Shown here piece by piece: positions 1-10,927 of a DNA stretch of 64,000 nt. Every line of letters begins with the position of its first letter. The stretch's first letter is position 1. This DNA comes from Channallabes apus (lineage: Eukaryota; Chordata; Actinopteri; Siluriformes; Clariidae), in contig CM060127.1 in NCBI GenBank assembly GCA_030522415.1, positions 12,740,646 to 12,804,645 of the forward strand, written 5' to 3'. Position numbers and translations under genes: made by a program. The notes below the pieces were generated by a model. That model worked only from the letters and a program-made list of their open reading frames with translations, was not told the DNA's origin and searched no databases.

Positions 1-426
1 AGTGTGATCCCTCTGTAGTTGGAACACTCTCTCCGGTCCCCCTTCTTGAAGAGGGGGACCACCACCCCGGTTTGCCAGTCCAGAGGCACTGTCCCCGATG
101 TCCATGCAATGTTGCAGAGACGTGTCAACCATGACAGCCCTACAACATCCAGGGCCCCGCTACCACGGAGCTTTTTGATCACTCGGCGACCTCGGCCCCA
201 GAGATGTAAGAGTCCACCTCTATGTCCCCAGACTCTGCTTCCTCATCTGAAGGCATGTTGGTGGAATTAAGGAGGTCTTCGAAGTACTCCCCCCACCGAC
301 CCACAATGAGGTCAGCAGCGCACCATCCCCACTATACACTGTGTTGACGGTGCACTGCTTTCCCCTCCTGAGACGCCGGATGGTGGACCAGAATCTCTTC
401 GAAGCCGTCTGGAAGTCATTCTCCAT
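1..426 (-). pseudogene. Rex3 reverse transcriptase, N-terminal fragment
   Basis: The amino-terminal part of the RT is split over at least two frames. The frame of 220-426 gives SKRFWSTIRRLRRGKQC and VNTVYSGDGALLTS. The frame of about 1-165 gives LDVVGLSWLTRLCNIAW, SGTVPLDWQTGVVVPLFKK and GDRRECSNYRGITL, which is RT block 1 and the approach to block 2. The catalytic YADD/FADD region is not in the window. Lesions between 165 and 330 change frame, so no intact polyprotein is possible. Confidence 0.85.
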
Positions 427-952
427 GGCCTCCCCAAACTTCTCCCATGCCCAGCTGCCTCCGGAGTGCCACCAGCCAAAAAGGCCTTTGCATCAGCTTG
501 ATGGCATCCCTCACTGCCGGTGTCCACCAACGGGTTCTTGGGTTGCCACCGCGACAGGCACCGACCACCTTACGGCCACAGCTCCGGTCGGCCGCTTTGA
601 CAATGGACCCGTGGAACATAGTCCATTCGGACTCAATGTCCCCCACCTCCCCCAGGACGTGGTTGAAGCTTTGCCGGAGGTGGGAGTTGAAGCTGGTCCT
701 GACAGGGGACTCTGCCAGACGTTCCCAGCAGACCCTCACAATACGTTTACCCCGCCAATGAAGCCAACTCACCACCAGGTGGTGATCAGTTGACAGCTCC
801 GCCCCTCTCTTCACCCGAGTGTTCAAGACATGTGGCCGCAAGTCTGACGACACGACCACAAAGTGGTTCATCGAACTGTGGCCTAGGGTGTCCTGGTGCC
901 AGGTGCACATATGGACACCCTTATGCCTGAACATGGTGTTCGTTATGGACAA
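416..952 (-). pseudogene. Rex3 endonuclease C-terminus and linker to RT
   Basis: Continues the endonuclease in the same frame after the premature TGA. It shows NTMFRHKGVHMCTWHQD, then SDLRPHVLNTRVKRGAELS and STDHHLVVSW; the SDH-type motif supplies the last catalytic Asp-His of the endonuclease family. It then runs through KRIVRVCWERLAESPVRTSF and GACRGGNPRTRWWTPAVRDA, the linker typical of Rex3. Homology leaves the frame near 430 and resumes in another frame (ORF 220-426, SKRFWSTIRRLRRGKQC). No separate promoter or start is visible; this is part of one decayed polyprotein. Confidence 0.85.
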
Positions 953-1468
953 TCAGTGACAAGCACAGAAGTCCAATAACAAAACACCGCTCTGGTTCAG
1001 ATCGGGGGGGCCGTTCATCCCACTCACGCCCTTCCAGGTCTCACTGTCAATGCCCACGTGAGCATTGAAGTCCCCCAACAGAACGATGGAGTCACCAGGA
1101 GGGACGTTCTCTAGCGCCCCCTCCAGAGACCCCAAAAAGGGCGGGTACTCCAAACTGCTGTTCGGCGCATAAGCGCAAACAACAGTAAGGATCCGTCCCC
1201 CCACCCTCCGAAGGTGGAGGGAGGCCACCCTCTCGTCCACTGCGGTGAACCCCAATGTACAGGCCCCGAGCCGGGGGGCAATAAGTATGCCCACACCTGT
1301 TCGTCGCCTCTCACCGGTGGCAACTCCAGAGTAGAAGAGAGTCCAGCCCCTCTCAAGGATACTGGTTCCAGAGTCTAAGCTGTGCGTCGAGGTGAGTCCA
1401 ACTATATCTAGCCGGAACTTCTCAACCTCACGCACTAGCTCAGGCTCCTTCCCCGCCAGAGGTGACAT
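953..1468 (-). pseudogene. Rex3 endonuclease domain (APE-like), interrupted
   Basis: Nicks target DNA to prime reverse transcription in RTE-type LINEs. The 171-residue open stretch carries [34 protein letters not shown] and [11 protein letters not shown], the metal- and DNA-binding blocks of the exonuclease-endonuclease-phosphatase fold. The LGTWNVTS block expected just before it lies in another frame (ORF 1440-1766), so a frameshift separates the first catalytic segment from the rest. The stretch ends at a TGA (953-955), after which homology continues in the same frame, so that stop is a point lesion and not the domain end. The start given is only where the open frame begins. Confidence 0.85.
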
Positions 1469-1927
1469 TCCACGTCCCTAGAGCCAGCTTCTGCAGCCGA
1501 GGATCAGAACGCCAAGGCCCCTGTCTTCGGCCACCGCCCAGCTCACACTGCACCCGACCTCTTTGGCCCCTCCTACAGGTGGTGAGCCCATGGGAATGGG
1601 GACCCACGTTGCCTCTTCGGGCTGTGCCCGGCCGGGCCCCATTGGTGCAGGCCCGACCACCAGGCGCTCGCCATCGGGCCCCACCTCCAGGCCTGGCTCC
1701 AGAGGAAGGCCCTGGTGACCCATGTCCGGGCGAGGGAAAACGTTTTCCAAGGGTTTTATTCATCATAAGAGGTCTTCTGAACCACTCTTTGTCTGTTCCC
1801 TCATCTAGGACCAGATTGCCATGGGTGACCGTGCCAGGGGCATGATGCCCCCGACAACATAGCTCCCAGGATCATTGGGACACGCAAACCCCTCCACCAC
1901 GATAAGGTGGTGGTTCAAGGAGGGGGT

Positions 1928-2570
1928 TTTGTAAATTGTTTTTCTTTTTCTTATAGTTTGTTTTTAAGTGTCTTGGGTTTTTTTCTTGTTTCTTTCTTTT
2001 ATAAATTGAGCTTTCCACTTGTTTATGTGTGACGTGTTTACTGACGTCATTCAGAGTGACTGATTCTACCAGGGCATCTGTGATAATACAGAGAGAATTG
2101 TATAACATACTTTTGTGGTTACAGGAGCTGAGTGTCTGAGGCGGGGTGTAGTCCTGGTGGCGGTCTCCGTTTCACGTGTGAGTGTGGGTGTGTGCGCAGG
2201 AGAGTATTTCTACACAGGTGTAAGGAATGGTGAGGTGCTGTGGAGACCTAGTTGTGCCCCTTGTTGCCCGCTGTCACGCCTCAGCTGTTGTCCTCTGAGC
2301 TCAGTCTCTTTTTGGGGATATCTCCGTCATTCTTGTATGTTGTCTATGATGTGCTTGCATGTTCTATGTTAAAGTGGAATTGCTCTTCTTTCTTTGTTTT
2401 ATGTCTTGTAATAAAATTTGATTAGCTTTTATATCCGTGTCTCCTGCTGCCTCACTGAGAACGAACCTGTGCTGTTTCTAAGAACAAATATCCTCTAAAT
2501 ATTCCCTGGTGAAATTCCAGGGTGGCGTAATCGTTAGGTAGCACTTCTTTAAACCCTCAGTGCCCCGCCA
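1928..2570. other. Unassigned stretch, possible LTR remnant
   Basis: No coding similarity is recognised. From about 2110 to 2440 the + strand has GC-richer promoter-like sequence followed by T-rich sequence and an AATAAAA signal near 2410, an arrangement seen in LTRs. I could not find matching TG/CA ends with a target-site duplication, so this is only a suspicion. Nothing else stands out. Confidence 0.2.
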
Positions 2571-3171
2571 CACAGGCAACATTTTTCCAGTCTTCAACTG
2601 TCCAATTTTGGTGAGCTTGTGCAAATTGTAGCCTCTTTTTCCTATTTGTAGTAGAGATGAGTGGTACCCGGTGGGGTCTTCTGCTGTTAGAGCCCATCTG
2701 CCTCAAGGTTGTGTGTGTTGTAGCTTCACAAATGCTTTGCTGCATACCTCGGTTGTAACGAGTGGTTATTTCAGTCAAAGTTGCTCTTCTATCAGCTTGA
2801 ATCTCCATTCTCCTCTGACCTCTAGCATCAACAAGGCATTTTCGCCCACAAGACTGCCGCATACTGGATGTTTTCCCTTTACACAATATCTTTGTAAAAC
2901 CTAGAAATGGTTGTGCGTGAAAATGCCAGTAACTGAGCAGATTGTGAAATACTCAGACCGGCTCTGTTGGCCCAACAACCATGCCACGCTCAAAATTGCT
3001 TAAATCACCTTTCTTTCCCATTCTGACATTCAGTTTGGAGTTCAGGAGATTGTCTTGACCAGGACCACACCCCTAAATGCATTGAAGCAACTTCCATGTG
3101 ATTGTTTGATTAGATAATTGCATTAATGAGAAATTGAACAGGTGTTCCTAATAATCCTTTAGTTGAGTGTA
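2571..3171 (-). mobile_element. Tc1-like DNA transposon, 5' half only
   Basis: The outer end at 3140-3171 reads, on the + strand, GGTGTTCCTAATAATCC then TTTAGTTGAGTGTA, the terminal inverted repeat of a common fish Tc1-like family. Between it and 2571 lie the 5' leader and N-terminal transposase in minus orientation. The transposase ends abruptly near 2575, just before its first catalytic aspartate would be expected, and no second TIR follows, so the copy lost its 3' half. It abuts the tandem repeat that starts at 3172. Confidence 0.85.
2574..2886 (-). pseudogene. Tc1-like transposase, N-terminal fragment
   Basis: This is the DNA-binding half of a Tc1-family transposase. Recognisable stretches are SCGRKCLVDARGQRRMEIQ, RRATLTEITTRYNRGMQQS, SNSRRPHRVPLISTTNRKKR and LQFAQAHQNWTVEDWKNVA. 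The last normally runs straight into the catalytic WSDES block, but here it breaks off after NVA, so none of the DDE catalytic residues remain. The first helix-turn-helix lies upstream towards 2940 and is degenerate. Confidence 0.85.
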
Positions 3172-4215
3172 GAGTGGAATTAACTCACAGTGTAAAATTA
3201 ACTCATACAGTAAAATGATTTTAGCTCATACAGTGCAGAATTAACTTATATATAGTTTTTCATTAATACATTCAGTGTGTTTTCAATTTCAATAGAATAG
3301 TTTAAGCTCATACAGAGTAGAATTAGCTCATGGGGTACAGTAGTAATACACAGTTTGTAGATTTAATTCTACAGATTTAATTTAAGTAACTCATAAAGTG
3401 TGATAGTAACTCTTATATTAAAGAATTACAGTAATTAATATAGAGTAGTTGTAACTCGATATATGATTTATTTATTAACTCTTACAGTTTAGAATTAACT
3501 CATATAGAATGTTTTTTTTATAGCTCATACAGGTAAACTCATCTCATATAGTCTGGTAGTAATACATAAAGAGATTTAATTTCATATAGTGTAATTTTAA
3601 CTCAATGCAGAATTTATTTATATAGAGTGTGGAATTAATTCATACGGTGTAGATTTAACTTAAATAGAGAAATTGTAACTCATACAGTATAGAATGAACT
3701 TGTGGCATTAACTCCTTCAGTGTAGAATTTACACATACTCAATTGGAATTAAAAACAATGTGAAATGACCTCTTGCACAGTGGTGTAGTGGTTAGCACTG
3801 TCGCCTTGCACCTCCAGGGTCTTGGTTCAATTGCCGGCCAGGCTCGATTCCCGTCGCTGTGTGCATAGAGTTTGCATGTTCTCTCCGTGCTTGGTGGGTT
3901 TCCTCCGGGTATTCCGGTTTCCTCCCACAGTCCAAAGATATGCAGGTTAGGCTAATTGACATTCCCAAATTGCATATGGTGTGTGAAATGAACTCTTACA
4001 GTGTACAGCTGACTCACATAATTGAAATCAACTCCTACAGTGTTAAACAGACTTATACAGATTGGAATTCATTCATTCATATAAAGTGGCTTTAATCTTT
4101 ACAGTGTAGAATTAAAATACTGTATATAAAGTAAGATTAACTCCTATAGTAGAGAATTAACTCATACAAAGTAGAATTAACTCCTGAAGTGTGGAATTAA
4201 CACCTATGAATGAAC
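3172..4215. repeat. Degenerate ~20 bp tandem repeat (minisatellite-like)
   Basis: Units approximating AACTCATACAGTGTAGAATT recur throughout on the + strand with substitutions and small indels, for example near 3195, 3225, 3300, 3480, 3640, 3680, 4085 and 4155. The array begins directly at the Tc1 end (3171) and fades near 4215. A V-SINE interrupts it at about 3774-3982. Unit length drifts around 18-22 bp; copy number cannot be counted reliably by eye but is several tens. Confidence 0.75.
3774..3982 (+). mobile_element. V-SINE copy, 3' part missing
   Basis: A tRNA-like head (GTGGTGTAGTGGTTAGCACT as A-box region) is followed by the conserved V-domain (GAGTTTGCATGTTCTC, TTTCCTCCGGGTATTCCGG, CACAGTCCAAAGATATGCAG). 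It stops before the usual 3' tail. Flanking GTGAAATGACCTCT (3760-3773) and GTGAAATGAACTCT (3983-3996) look like a 14 bp target duplication, although they could be units of the surrounding tandem repeat. Confidence 0.85.
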
Positions 4216-4937
4216 CTTATTAATATGTAAATCCTCTTTAAAAAACCATATACAGTACTTACATAGGTAAGGGATTTACTGTATTGTATCTTGACCTGCT
4301 GAGATTTTCACAAAGTTATGATGTGCTCTTATATTAAGCTGTTTAAAGTTTTTGTGTATATTTCATATCACTGTGCTCATGCCAATGTCTCCCAGTATAG
4401 ACTTAAAAACAAAAGAAAAAAAACAACGAAATACAGCCAGGAGCTCAGGGATCTGGTCTTTATTTACCTTCTCACCGCAGACATAAACAACAGAGTCATG
4501 AGCGGAGCAGAGCAGATCAGATTGACATTTAAGGTCTTAACACACCAGGAACGGTGCAAATAAAAGGGAACATTTTGGAGTCGAATTAGACCCACAACAG
4601 ATATTCACATCAAATGTGACGCAAATATGCACAGGCTCTAAAAAGTCACACTATCAAAAAAATAATAATAATAATAATAATTTTAAAACCTGGATTCCAC
4701 ATCAAGTGATGTTCTTTCCACCTGCTTCACCACTCCTCACCTCACCTCACTCTCTCTCGTCTTAATCACATATCAGCTATTTCTACAGCTTTTTCACCTC
4801 CTCAACTAAAGTATGCAAGAACAGTAACTACAATGCACACATACACACTCAACATAAAGTGTACAGTATAACACGAACAAATATACTGTAGGAGCTCTCT
4901 GTTTTATCAGAACGGCACTAAGAAATGTGACTTCCGG
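4216..4937. other. Unassigned AT-rich stretch
   Basis: No coding or RNA gene similarity is seen. It contains a short (AAT)n run near 4660-4685. Confidence 0.4.
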
Positions 4938-4997
4938 GCAGTCAGTCAGTCAGTCAGTCAGACAGTCAGACAGACAGACAGACAGATAGATAGATAT
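4938..4997. repeat. Compound tetranucleotide microsatellite
   Basis: Successive runs of CAGT, CAGA and GATA repeats form one compound microsatellite. Confidence 0.95.
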
Positions 4998-5044
4998 AAA
5001 ATTTCAGGAGTAATGCAACTTAAATAAATTTAAAACCCAGAATC

Positions 5045-5175
5045 CCAGCTCTAAAACCCAGCACTACCATGTTGCTACTGTTGGGCCCTTGAGCAAGGCC
5101 CTTAACCCCCAATAATGAAATAAAAATGTAAGTCGCTCTGGATAAGGGCGTCTGCCAAGTGCTGTAAATGTAAAT
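5045..5175 (+). mobile_element. SINE fragment with L2-type 3' tail
   Basis: Contains TTGGGCCCTTGAGCAAGGCC and TGTAAGTCGCTCTGGATAAG followed by GTAAATGTAAAT, the 3' tail shared by many teleost SINEs and their L2-clade LINE partners. The tRNA head is absent. The same tail recurs at 33308-33441 and 39018-39208. Confidence 0.85.
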
Positions 5176-7735
5176 AGATAAATACTTTATTGATCTTTAT
5201 TAAAGGAAATTCCAAACATCCAGTAGCATTGAAGACAGTAACACAAAGACAGGTTTGTAGATTTAATAGTATACTGTAGTGCACTGTACAGTACATCTTA
5301 CATATAGTCAGTAGACACAGGGTAAATGTCCTTCATAATGTCCCTCCTTTTCCCGTCCTTCATGAATTTTAGATACATTACCATAAACTCTAACATTATA
5401 TTTTATATAGTTTTTTATTGTACATTACTGTCAGACTGACTGATTGATTGAAAACCTACAAATTACAGTTGTGGAGATACAGTATATAAGAAGTATACAC
5501 GACACAGGACTTAAAATAAATACAGGAAAGTAGTAAAAAGTACTAAGTAGGGTATAACAAAAACTCTTCGTTTAGCAGTCCATACACTCGTTTTACTTTT
5601 ACTCGTTGTCTGTCATTTCTGTCCTTTTTATCATAAATACCTGCATTAGCTGGTTGAATGTTTTCTAGTGACGTTCCAACGAGCCGCATCACGATTGATC
5701 AGAGAAAAGTTTTGTTTTTTTTGCACAGTGAAAATCCGTGCTTGATGTGAAATGTTCCATTGGGAGGTTATTGGTTCGGAAAATATTATCGACATGTGAA
5801 GAAACTGCTCGGGAAGTGCGCCTCTGATGCGTAATGATTTTTGACCTGAATGTCGGCTAAGAGACAAAGTAAAATATATCTCAAGGCGAATAAACAGAAT
5901 GTGAGGAGGTTAAAGCAAGCTACAAGGGTAAATTCATCAGGTTGGTTATTATTAAAAGATACAGTATGTAAACATGTACAGTATAAACAGTGGCATAGTC
6001 CACAACATCCAGAGCATTTTCAGACATTATTTACAATATTATGTTTTAATGAATATACAGTATAATAGAGAGGTCAGGATTGTGCAACATACAGCACTGT
6101 AGCATTACTTTTTTTTAGCACATCTAGGCAATTTGATGAATTGAATTTTATTTAATTTTATTCAACGATATAACTATATAAAAATGGGTACAGATACATA
6201 CTGTATGATCACATAATTTTTTTATCGTTGTTTCTATGACCAGTGGAATACCAATGGAAGATGTACATTTTTGAGTTTTAATGTTTTTGTAAAATCATTT
6301 CCATATTCTAGTAGCTGTAAAATTTATGTATTTTAAAACTAATGTTAACTTTGGTTCTAACGAACATACCAGAAAACCGAAATGCACAGTTTGGTGTGTG
6401 AAACCTCCCCATGAACACACATGAAAGGATTTCTGTATAAGCGGTTGAGTCTTTTAAAAATCTTTCATTGACCAATGCTTGCTGCTGGCACGGATCCATG
6501 CCACTTATGCCTTAAGCGTAAAATAAGCACAAGTGTGCTTTATAACATTAAGAGTTAGAGGAAACAAGGATGATATAATTTTAATTCAGTCGTATTTATT
6601 TGTTGTACAAAAGCTACTTCACTCCTCACACTCATGGTGTGCAGAAAAGCATTCCCATCCACTATAATAGAAGTCCAGAAGACAAGATTGCAAAAGGCTC
6701 ATTTTACATAACCACAGCCAAGGGAGAAAAAACACTGGTGTGTGAAACATAATAAAGAAACGAATACAAGTTGATCCAATTAGTGTATTCATAAAGATTA
6801 AAAAAAGATTATGGCGCTTTATAAAAGCTTAATGCAGCAAATTAATCCCTGACCAAAGCCAAATTTGTGTGATGTATTAAAAAAAAAAAAGGGGATTATG
6901 TCCAACACAATAAAAGAGCTTTTAGCATCTAACATTAACTAAATCTCTGGACACAGCGACAGAATAATAGTCACAGCTCTCCTGGTATTAAAAAGGGGAT
7001 AACCTGCACTTAATAAAACCATTCAGTTCATTATGAATCAGGTGCAAAACACATTCCAGCCATCGCATGAGGACTCGCACTGGAAACGTTCCTTTAGATG
7101 GTGAGGAGGTTTTGATCTTTGTCTCAGTTTCAGTTCAGTCCTCCTCCTGGAAAACAAGCTCTAACTGAGTCGAGTGTTGCCTCTGTACAAACTGACGAGT
7201 AGTGAATTTGAAGTAATACTTTCATCCAAATCTTTCTCCACCAAGATCTGATTTAATAAATTCAAGGAAGTAAGCAGTGAGGAAAATAAAATTACATTGT
7301 TTTGAAGCAGCATTAATATGATTTTCAAAAAATATCAGAGATGGTTTGTTGAATGAAGCAACCACATTAAGAGCCATGACAGTCTGGGGGAACAAAATAT
7401 TATTTCACAATTTTGTTTCCTGAGCCTTCGTAAGTATTACCTACTTGCTTCGTCATGCAAGGTTTTTCTAAACCACAAAGGACATTGCAATTTGTCCATA
7501 GTGTCCCACCTAGTGCTGAGATTAAACCCTTAATGTTGCATATTTCACAAAAGAAGAAAACAAGTCCAGGCTTTTATGTATGTTTAGATTAAGAAATTAA
7601 TTTAACAACATAATTTTATGTAAATAATTAGTGTTGATTTAATTCTTGTTTAAGTGTTTAGTAAAGTCTTTAGTCTTCGTTTAATAAATCCAGTGGCTAA
7701 GCTGTTCAGTCAGCCAAGAGAACTTCATTCCATCA
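5176..7735. other. Unassigned stretch
   Basis: AT-rich sequence without recognisable coding, RNA or transposon features; open frames here are short and lack family similarity. The start (5176-5215) reads ACTTTATTGATC-type sequence common beside fish retroelements, but too little remains to name it. Confidence 0.35.
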
Positions 7736-7945
7736 CTTGAGTGCCAGTATGGAGAAGAGTGGTGATGAATGCTGTCCATCCCAAGTAGGAAACTGGTGTT
7801 GGCCAAGCATCTATCTTGGGTAGTTCTGTTGGCTCTTGCTCCATCAGATTGCGCCAGCGTCTGCAAAGAACATTTTTGCCAACATTGGCCCAAAATTTAA
7901 AAGGTAGTTTGGCCAATTGGTGTTCCAAAGGATGAAATTATATTG

Positions 7946-7978
7946 GGCCGATGCTGGCACCCAGCACTGACATCGGCC
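7946..7978. repeat. Short near-perfect hairpin, shared with 12890-12925
   Basis: GGCCGATG and CATCGGCC arms enclose a second inner CTGG/CCAG stem. A decayed version of the same hairpin with the same flank (GCCTAATATA) lies at about 12892-12925, in both cases directly upstream of a mariner copy, so the two loci share more than the mariner itself. Confidence 0.6.
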
Positions 7979-7996
7979 TAATATACAGTATGTGGA

Positions 7997-8555
7997 GTGT
8001 TCGAGTCAAACCTGGACTTGTGATGAGATTTCTGATCAGTGGAGGATGTAAAAGCGATTGACATTTACAGAAGACTTCAAGCACAGTACAGCGTTGAGAC
8101 TCTTAGCCGAAGAATTACATTGGAATGGTATAAATGTTTTAAAGAAGACCGTACGTCCATGAATGACGATCCCGACCCGGGTGGCTTGGAGCTCACTGCA
8201 GTTGCTCTTGTGTACATTTAATGAGTGGTATATCTAATCCTTGACAATCGACGGATAATTTCTCAACAACTTCCAACACAAGAGGAAGTAACCCATCTGG
8301 CTGTTGGCACTGTACGCCAACACCACTTGCACATTACAGGAACTCTGCCCGGAGTTGTTTGTCACATACACTACTGACATCGATCCAAGCCATTACCAAA
8401 TGTTTGGGCCATTAAAGGAGTTCCTAGGAGGCCAGAATTTCGCATGTGAAGCAGGCAGTGTAATCATGGATCTGATGTATTGAGAATACTTTCTACCTTG
8501 ATGGTATCCAAGCACTAGTGAAATACTGTAGTGCATTAGTGTGGCAGAAATTAAT
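7997..8555 (+). mobile_element. Mariner-like element, internally deleted (copy A)
   Basis: The 5' end GTGTTCGAGTCAAACCTGGA matches, as an inverted repeat, the 3' ends of the copies at 16905 and 33722. The remains of the transposase N-terminus are open in 8039-8221: VKAIDIYRRLQAQY, ETLSRRITLEWYKCF, KEDRTSMNDDPDPG, close to mariner/SETMAR-type helix-turn-helix sequence. A shared internal deletion then joins the second HTH (about 8290-8350) to the region of the third catalytic motif (about 8390-8430), removing most of the catalytic core. It is non-autonomous, and the 3' TIR is lost. Confidence 0.8.
8039..8221 (+). pseudogene. Mariner transposase N-terminal fragment
   Basis: A 60-residue open stretch with the first helix-turn-helix of a mariner transposase (YRRLQAQYSVETLSRR, EWYKCFKEDRTSMNDDPDPG). 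It stops where the second HTH should follow; similarity continues in other frames to about 8500. There are no catalytic residues in this stretch. Confidence 0.75.
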
Positions 8556-8674
8556 TTCTATATACAGTAGAGACAGACAGATATAATACAGAATATACTG
8601 TATATAAATAGTGCAGGTGAGCAAATACTTTTGTAAATATAGTGTAGCTTGGGAGTTCCTGTGGTTTTCCCACT

Positions 8675-9200
8675 TCACATAGATTCATTGTCCCAAATGA
8701 TCCCCTTAATGTTCAGGGGCAGCTTCGGTACCACCTTCAAACTAGCATTCATTATAGGAAAGCCAGTAAAAAAATCTCTCCATTTGCAAAACACGAGAAC
8801 TAGGATCAGTTTGAAATGAAGACAGTCCATGATACCTACAGAGTGCACAGTAATCTTCAGATTTTGGTGGGGGTGGGGTGGGGGGGAAATGTAGAGTGCC
8901 GTTTCAGTCAAAGGGGTCACGGCCTTACCGGTTTTATCGCCACACTCAAAGAAAGATTGCCGCAATTGCAGTAATAATTGCTCGGCCTGGCTTGTAGAAA
9001 GCAAATTAAATCTAGATTGAAGTGCTATTCTCTTTTTGAAAGTCTCAGGGTCGGGTGAGGTGGCATAAAGCACACCGAGGCGTGAGATATCATCTCGTGA
9101 CTCAGATAGTTTATTTTAACGTCGCCAATTTTGAAAAGATGAATGCGGGATCATCTGACCTCGGACAAAAGCCTTTAATGCCTCCCAGATGGTAGAGGAG
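8675..9200 (-). pseudogene. L1-like LINE ORF2 fragment (endonuclease-RT linker)
   Basis: Minus-strand peptide LYATSPDPETFKKRIALQSR then FNLLSTSQAEQLLLQLRQSF and FECGDKTGK matches the linker just before RT in teleost L1-clade LINEs. Upstream (9090-9200) EALKAFVRGQMIPHSSF, in a broken frame, belongs to the same region. Downstream of GDKTGK the frame becomes unrelated or decayed. This is a short relic of the same strand and family as 10000-10250. Confidence 0.7.
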
Positions 9201-9999
9201 AACAACTTCGGGCTGCAATTAACGTGAAAAAATAAATAAATACTGTGATTAGAGAGACGAGAGTGAGAGGAGTACTGGAGAGAAAGATGGAGTTAAAAAC
9301 ACCAGGATTTGGGAATAAGAAGTTTGTTGGAGTGGAAGAGCAGAATGGATAGGTGTCTATAGTGAGAGATGAGAAAATATAGCACATGAGCATGATTTAA
9401 AAGGAAGAGTTTATGAGTAGAAATTGGAGCTGATCGAGGAATATAAGACTATAAGATGAGTTCTGGGGAAAAATCCAATGTGACATGCATGCTGTCCTGA
9501 AGTACCTGGAATATGCCTCACTTTCCACTCGTCTCTTCAGGAACGTGTGGATTGTTAAAACTAGGATGAACACAGTTAATGTTTCTCTCACATAACAAGA
9601 TTTTTGGTTAGTAATTATCTTTTTAAATTAAATTTTATTTCCATTCATTTTCTTAATTTTAATCCCATGACTTTTTATATTGCTTTTAATTATTGGATTT
9701 TTTAAAATATATTTTTAACTGCTTTTTATTAAACTTATATTTTAATTCATTGTATCTTTTCTTTCTACTGCATCTGTTTGTTTTTATTTCCTCTGACTAA
9801 CTTTTGTTTCTTTTCTTTACTTTGAGCGCTATTTCAAATATGCATGGAGTATTACATAAATAAAGATTATTATCTCCTATTTTTGTGTTGATTTTTTTTT
9901 GTAAGTTAATTTAGATGATAAACCCGAGATCATTGCAGTTTGGTCTATAATTTCTCACTAATAAAATCTGTGTATGGTATACACAGCCTGAAACGCTAC
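9201..9999. other. AT-rich stretch between two L1 relics
   Basis: No confident features. 9600-9900 is strongly T/A-rich. It may be the decayed middle of the flanking L1 or an unrelated insertion. Confidence 0.3.
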
Positions 10000-10250
10000 A
10001 GTATCTTAAGAGTGTAATGATAGTATCCCAGATTGTTCTGCCTCAACCCAGGAAGAAAAGTGAGCACATTTATTGATCCGGATTGCAACTCCCCTAGATT
10101 TACTTTGTAATTTCGGCTAGAGCACCTGGTCCACCGATCGCCTGCAGAAAATCAGTACAGGCGTGCAGTCCCTCGAGGTGAGGAGAGATGTTGTTTCTTT
10201 TAACCGGCCAGTTTAATCCTTTGACACTCCAGCTGGCAGAGTTACCAAAC
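10000..10250 (-). pseudogene. L1-like endonuclease, N-terminal fragment
   Basis: On the minus strand 10230 down to about 10130 reads SWSVKGLNWPVKRNNISPHL then EGLHACTDFLQ, matching the start of the L1 endonuclease (SWNVxGL, followed by the LxxLxxDxxFLQET block). Later parts (SRGVAIRI-like, near 10100) are also visible. The catalytic ET pair after FLQ is not preserved. Same orientation as the L1 linker fragment at 8675-9200, so both may be remains of one insertion. Confidence 0.65.
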
Positions 10251-10661
10251 TTTCAAAGGAGGGCAGAGGGAAGAGAAAATAGTTTAATGATTATGTTCTT
10301 TGGAGCCAGAAAGGATTTAGCAGAGGCTGGTTTTATTGGGTAAAGAAAAAGGAGAAGGAGAAAGAAAAAAAAAGATGCTTACAGGGGAAGGCTACTCAAG
10401 AACTAGCCATGGTTCGAGGACAGGCAGACTTTTATTAGGCGTGCACGTTGGCAACCTTTGCCTTGGATGATCGAATAAACTTGAGTTTAAAATTGAGTGG
10501 AAAATTGTGTACACTTAATTGGTTTTGTCAAAAAGAGTTCCTTTAAGAGCAACATATCCACAAAAAAACAACATAAAAATATGATCCAGTAGCTCTCTTT
10601 CTCTCTTGTAGAAAATGAAAATCAATGTCAGTCTTGAACAAAAACTAGGTTTACAGTACAT

Positions 10662-10692
10662 TTCATTCATTCATTCATTCATTCATTCATTT
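10662..10692. repeat. (ATTC)n microsatellite
   Basis: About seven tandem ATTC units. Confidence 0.95.
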
Positions 10693-10824
10693 ATCTTTTA
10701 ATTAACAAATGAGTTGTGGTGGGTAATGGGTCTATTAACAGTGTTGCCTTGTTTTTCCAGTAATTGCAGAATTAAACTTGAAGTGGGCGTGGCCTAAATT
10801 GACAGAGTTTTTTTTTCGAGCTCA

Positions 10825-10927
10825 TCAGGAGACCCTAACACGGAGAACACATGGACTCCACAAAATTAAACCCTTGACCCTTGAGTTGTGAGGCCACAGT
10901 GCCAACCACTACACCACTGTGCCACTT
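10825..10927 (-). mobile_element. V-SINE head remnant
   Basis: The minus strand reads GGCACAGTGGTGTAGTGGTT as the tRNA-like head and continues to GTCCATGTGTTCTCCGTGTT of the V-domain; the rest is gone. Strongly diverged. Confidence 0.7.

Larger units (their letters stand above)
1..1927 (-). mobile_element. Rex3 (RTE-clade) LINE, 5' part, cut by window edge
   Basis: Non-LTR retrotransposon read on the minus strand, with an apurinic-type endonuclease followed by the start of reverse transcriptase; the rest of the RT lies outside the window. The minus-strand peptide DWQTGVVVPLFKKGDR near positions 40-90 is typical of Rex3 RT, and its DNA fits the RTX3-R3 primer commonly used to detect Rex3. The GC-rich leader (about 1470-1770) and the short inverted motif around a GATAAGG core near 1890-1925 mark the 5' end. 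The copy is dead: a frame change near 1465, an in-frame TGA at 953-955, and further frame changes between 220 and 430. Family assignment is firm; the exact 5' boundary is good to about 20 bp. Confidence 0.9.

Noticed and set aside
341..793. 150-residue + strand ORF
   Set aside because: Antisense shadow of the Rex3 endonuclease/RT region on the minus strand.
1462..1845. 127-residue + strand ORF
   Set aside because: Antisense to the GC-rich Rex3 leader.
3172..4215. CRISPR-like array
   Set aside because: Degenerate tandem repeat without unique spacers, in a vertebrate genome.
8675..9073. 132-residue minus ORF as a host gene
   Set aside because: Its N-terminal half is L1 ORF2 linker; the rest is unrelated or decayed.
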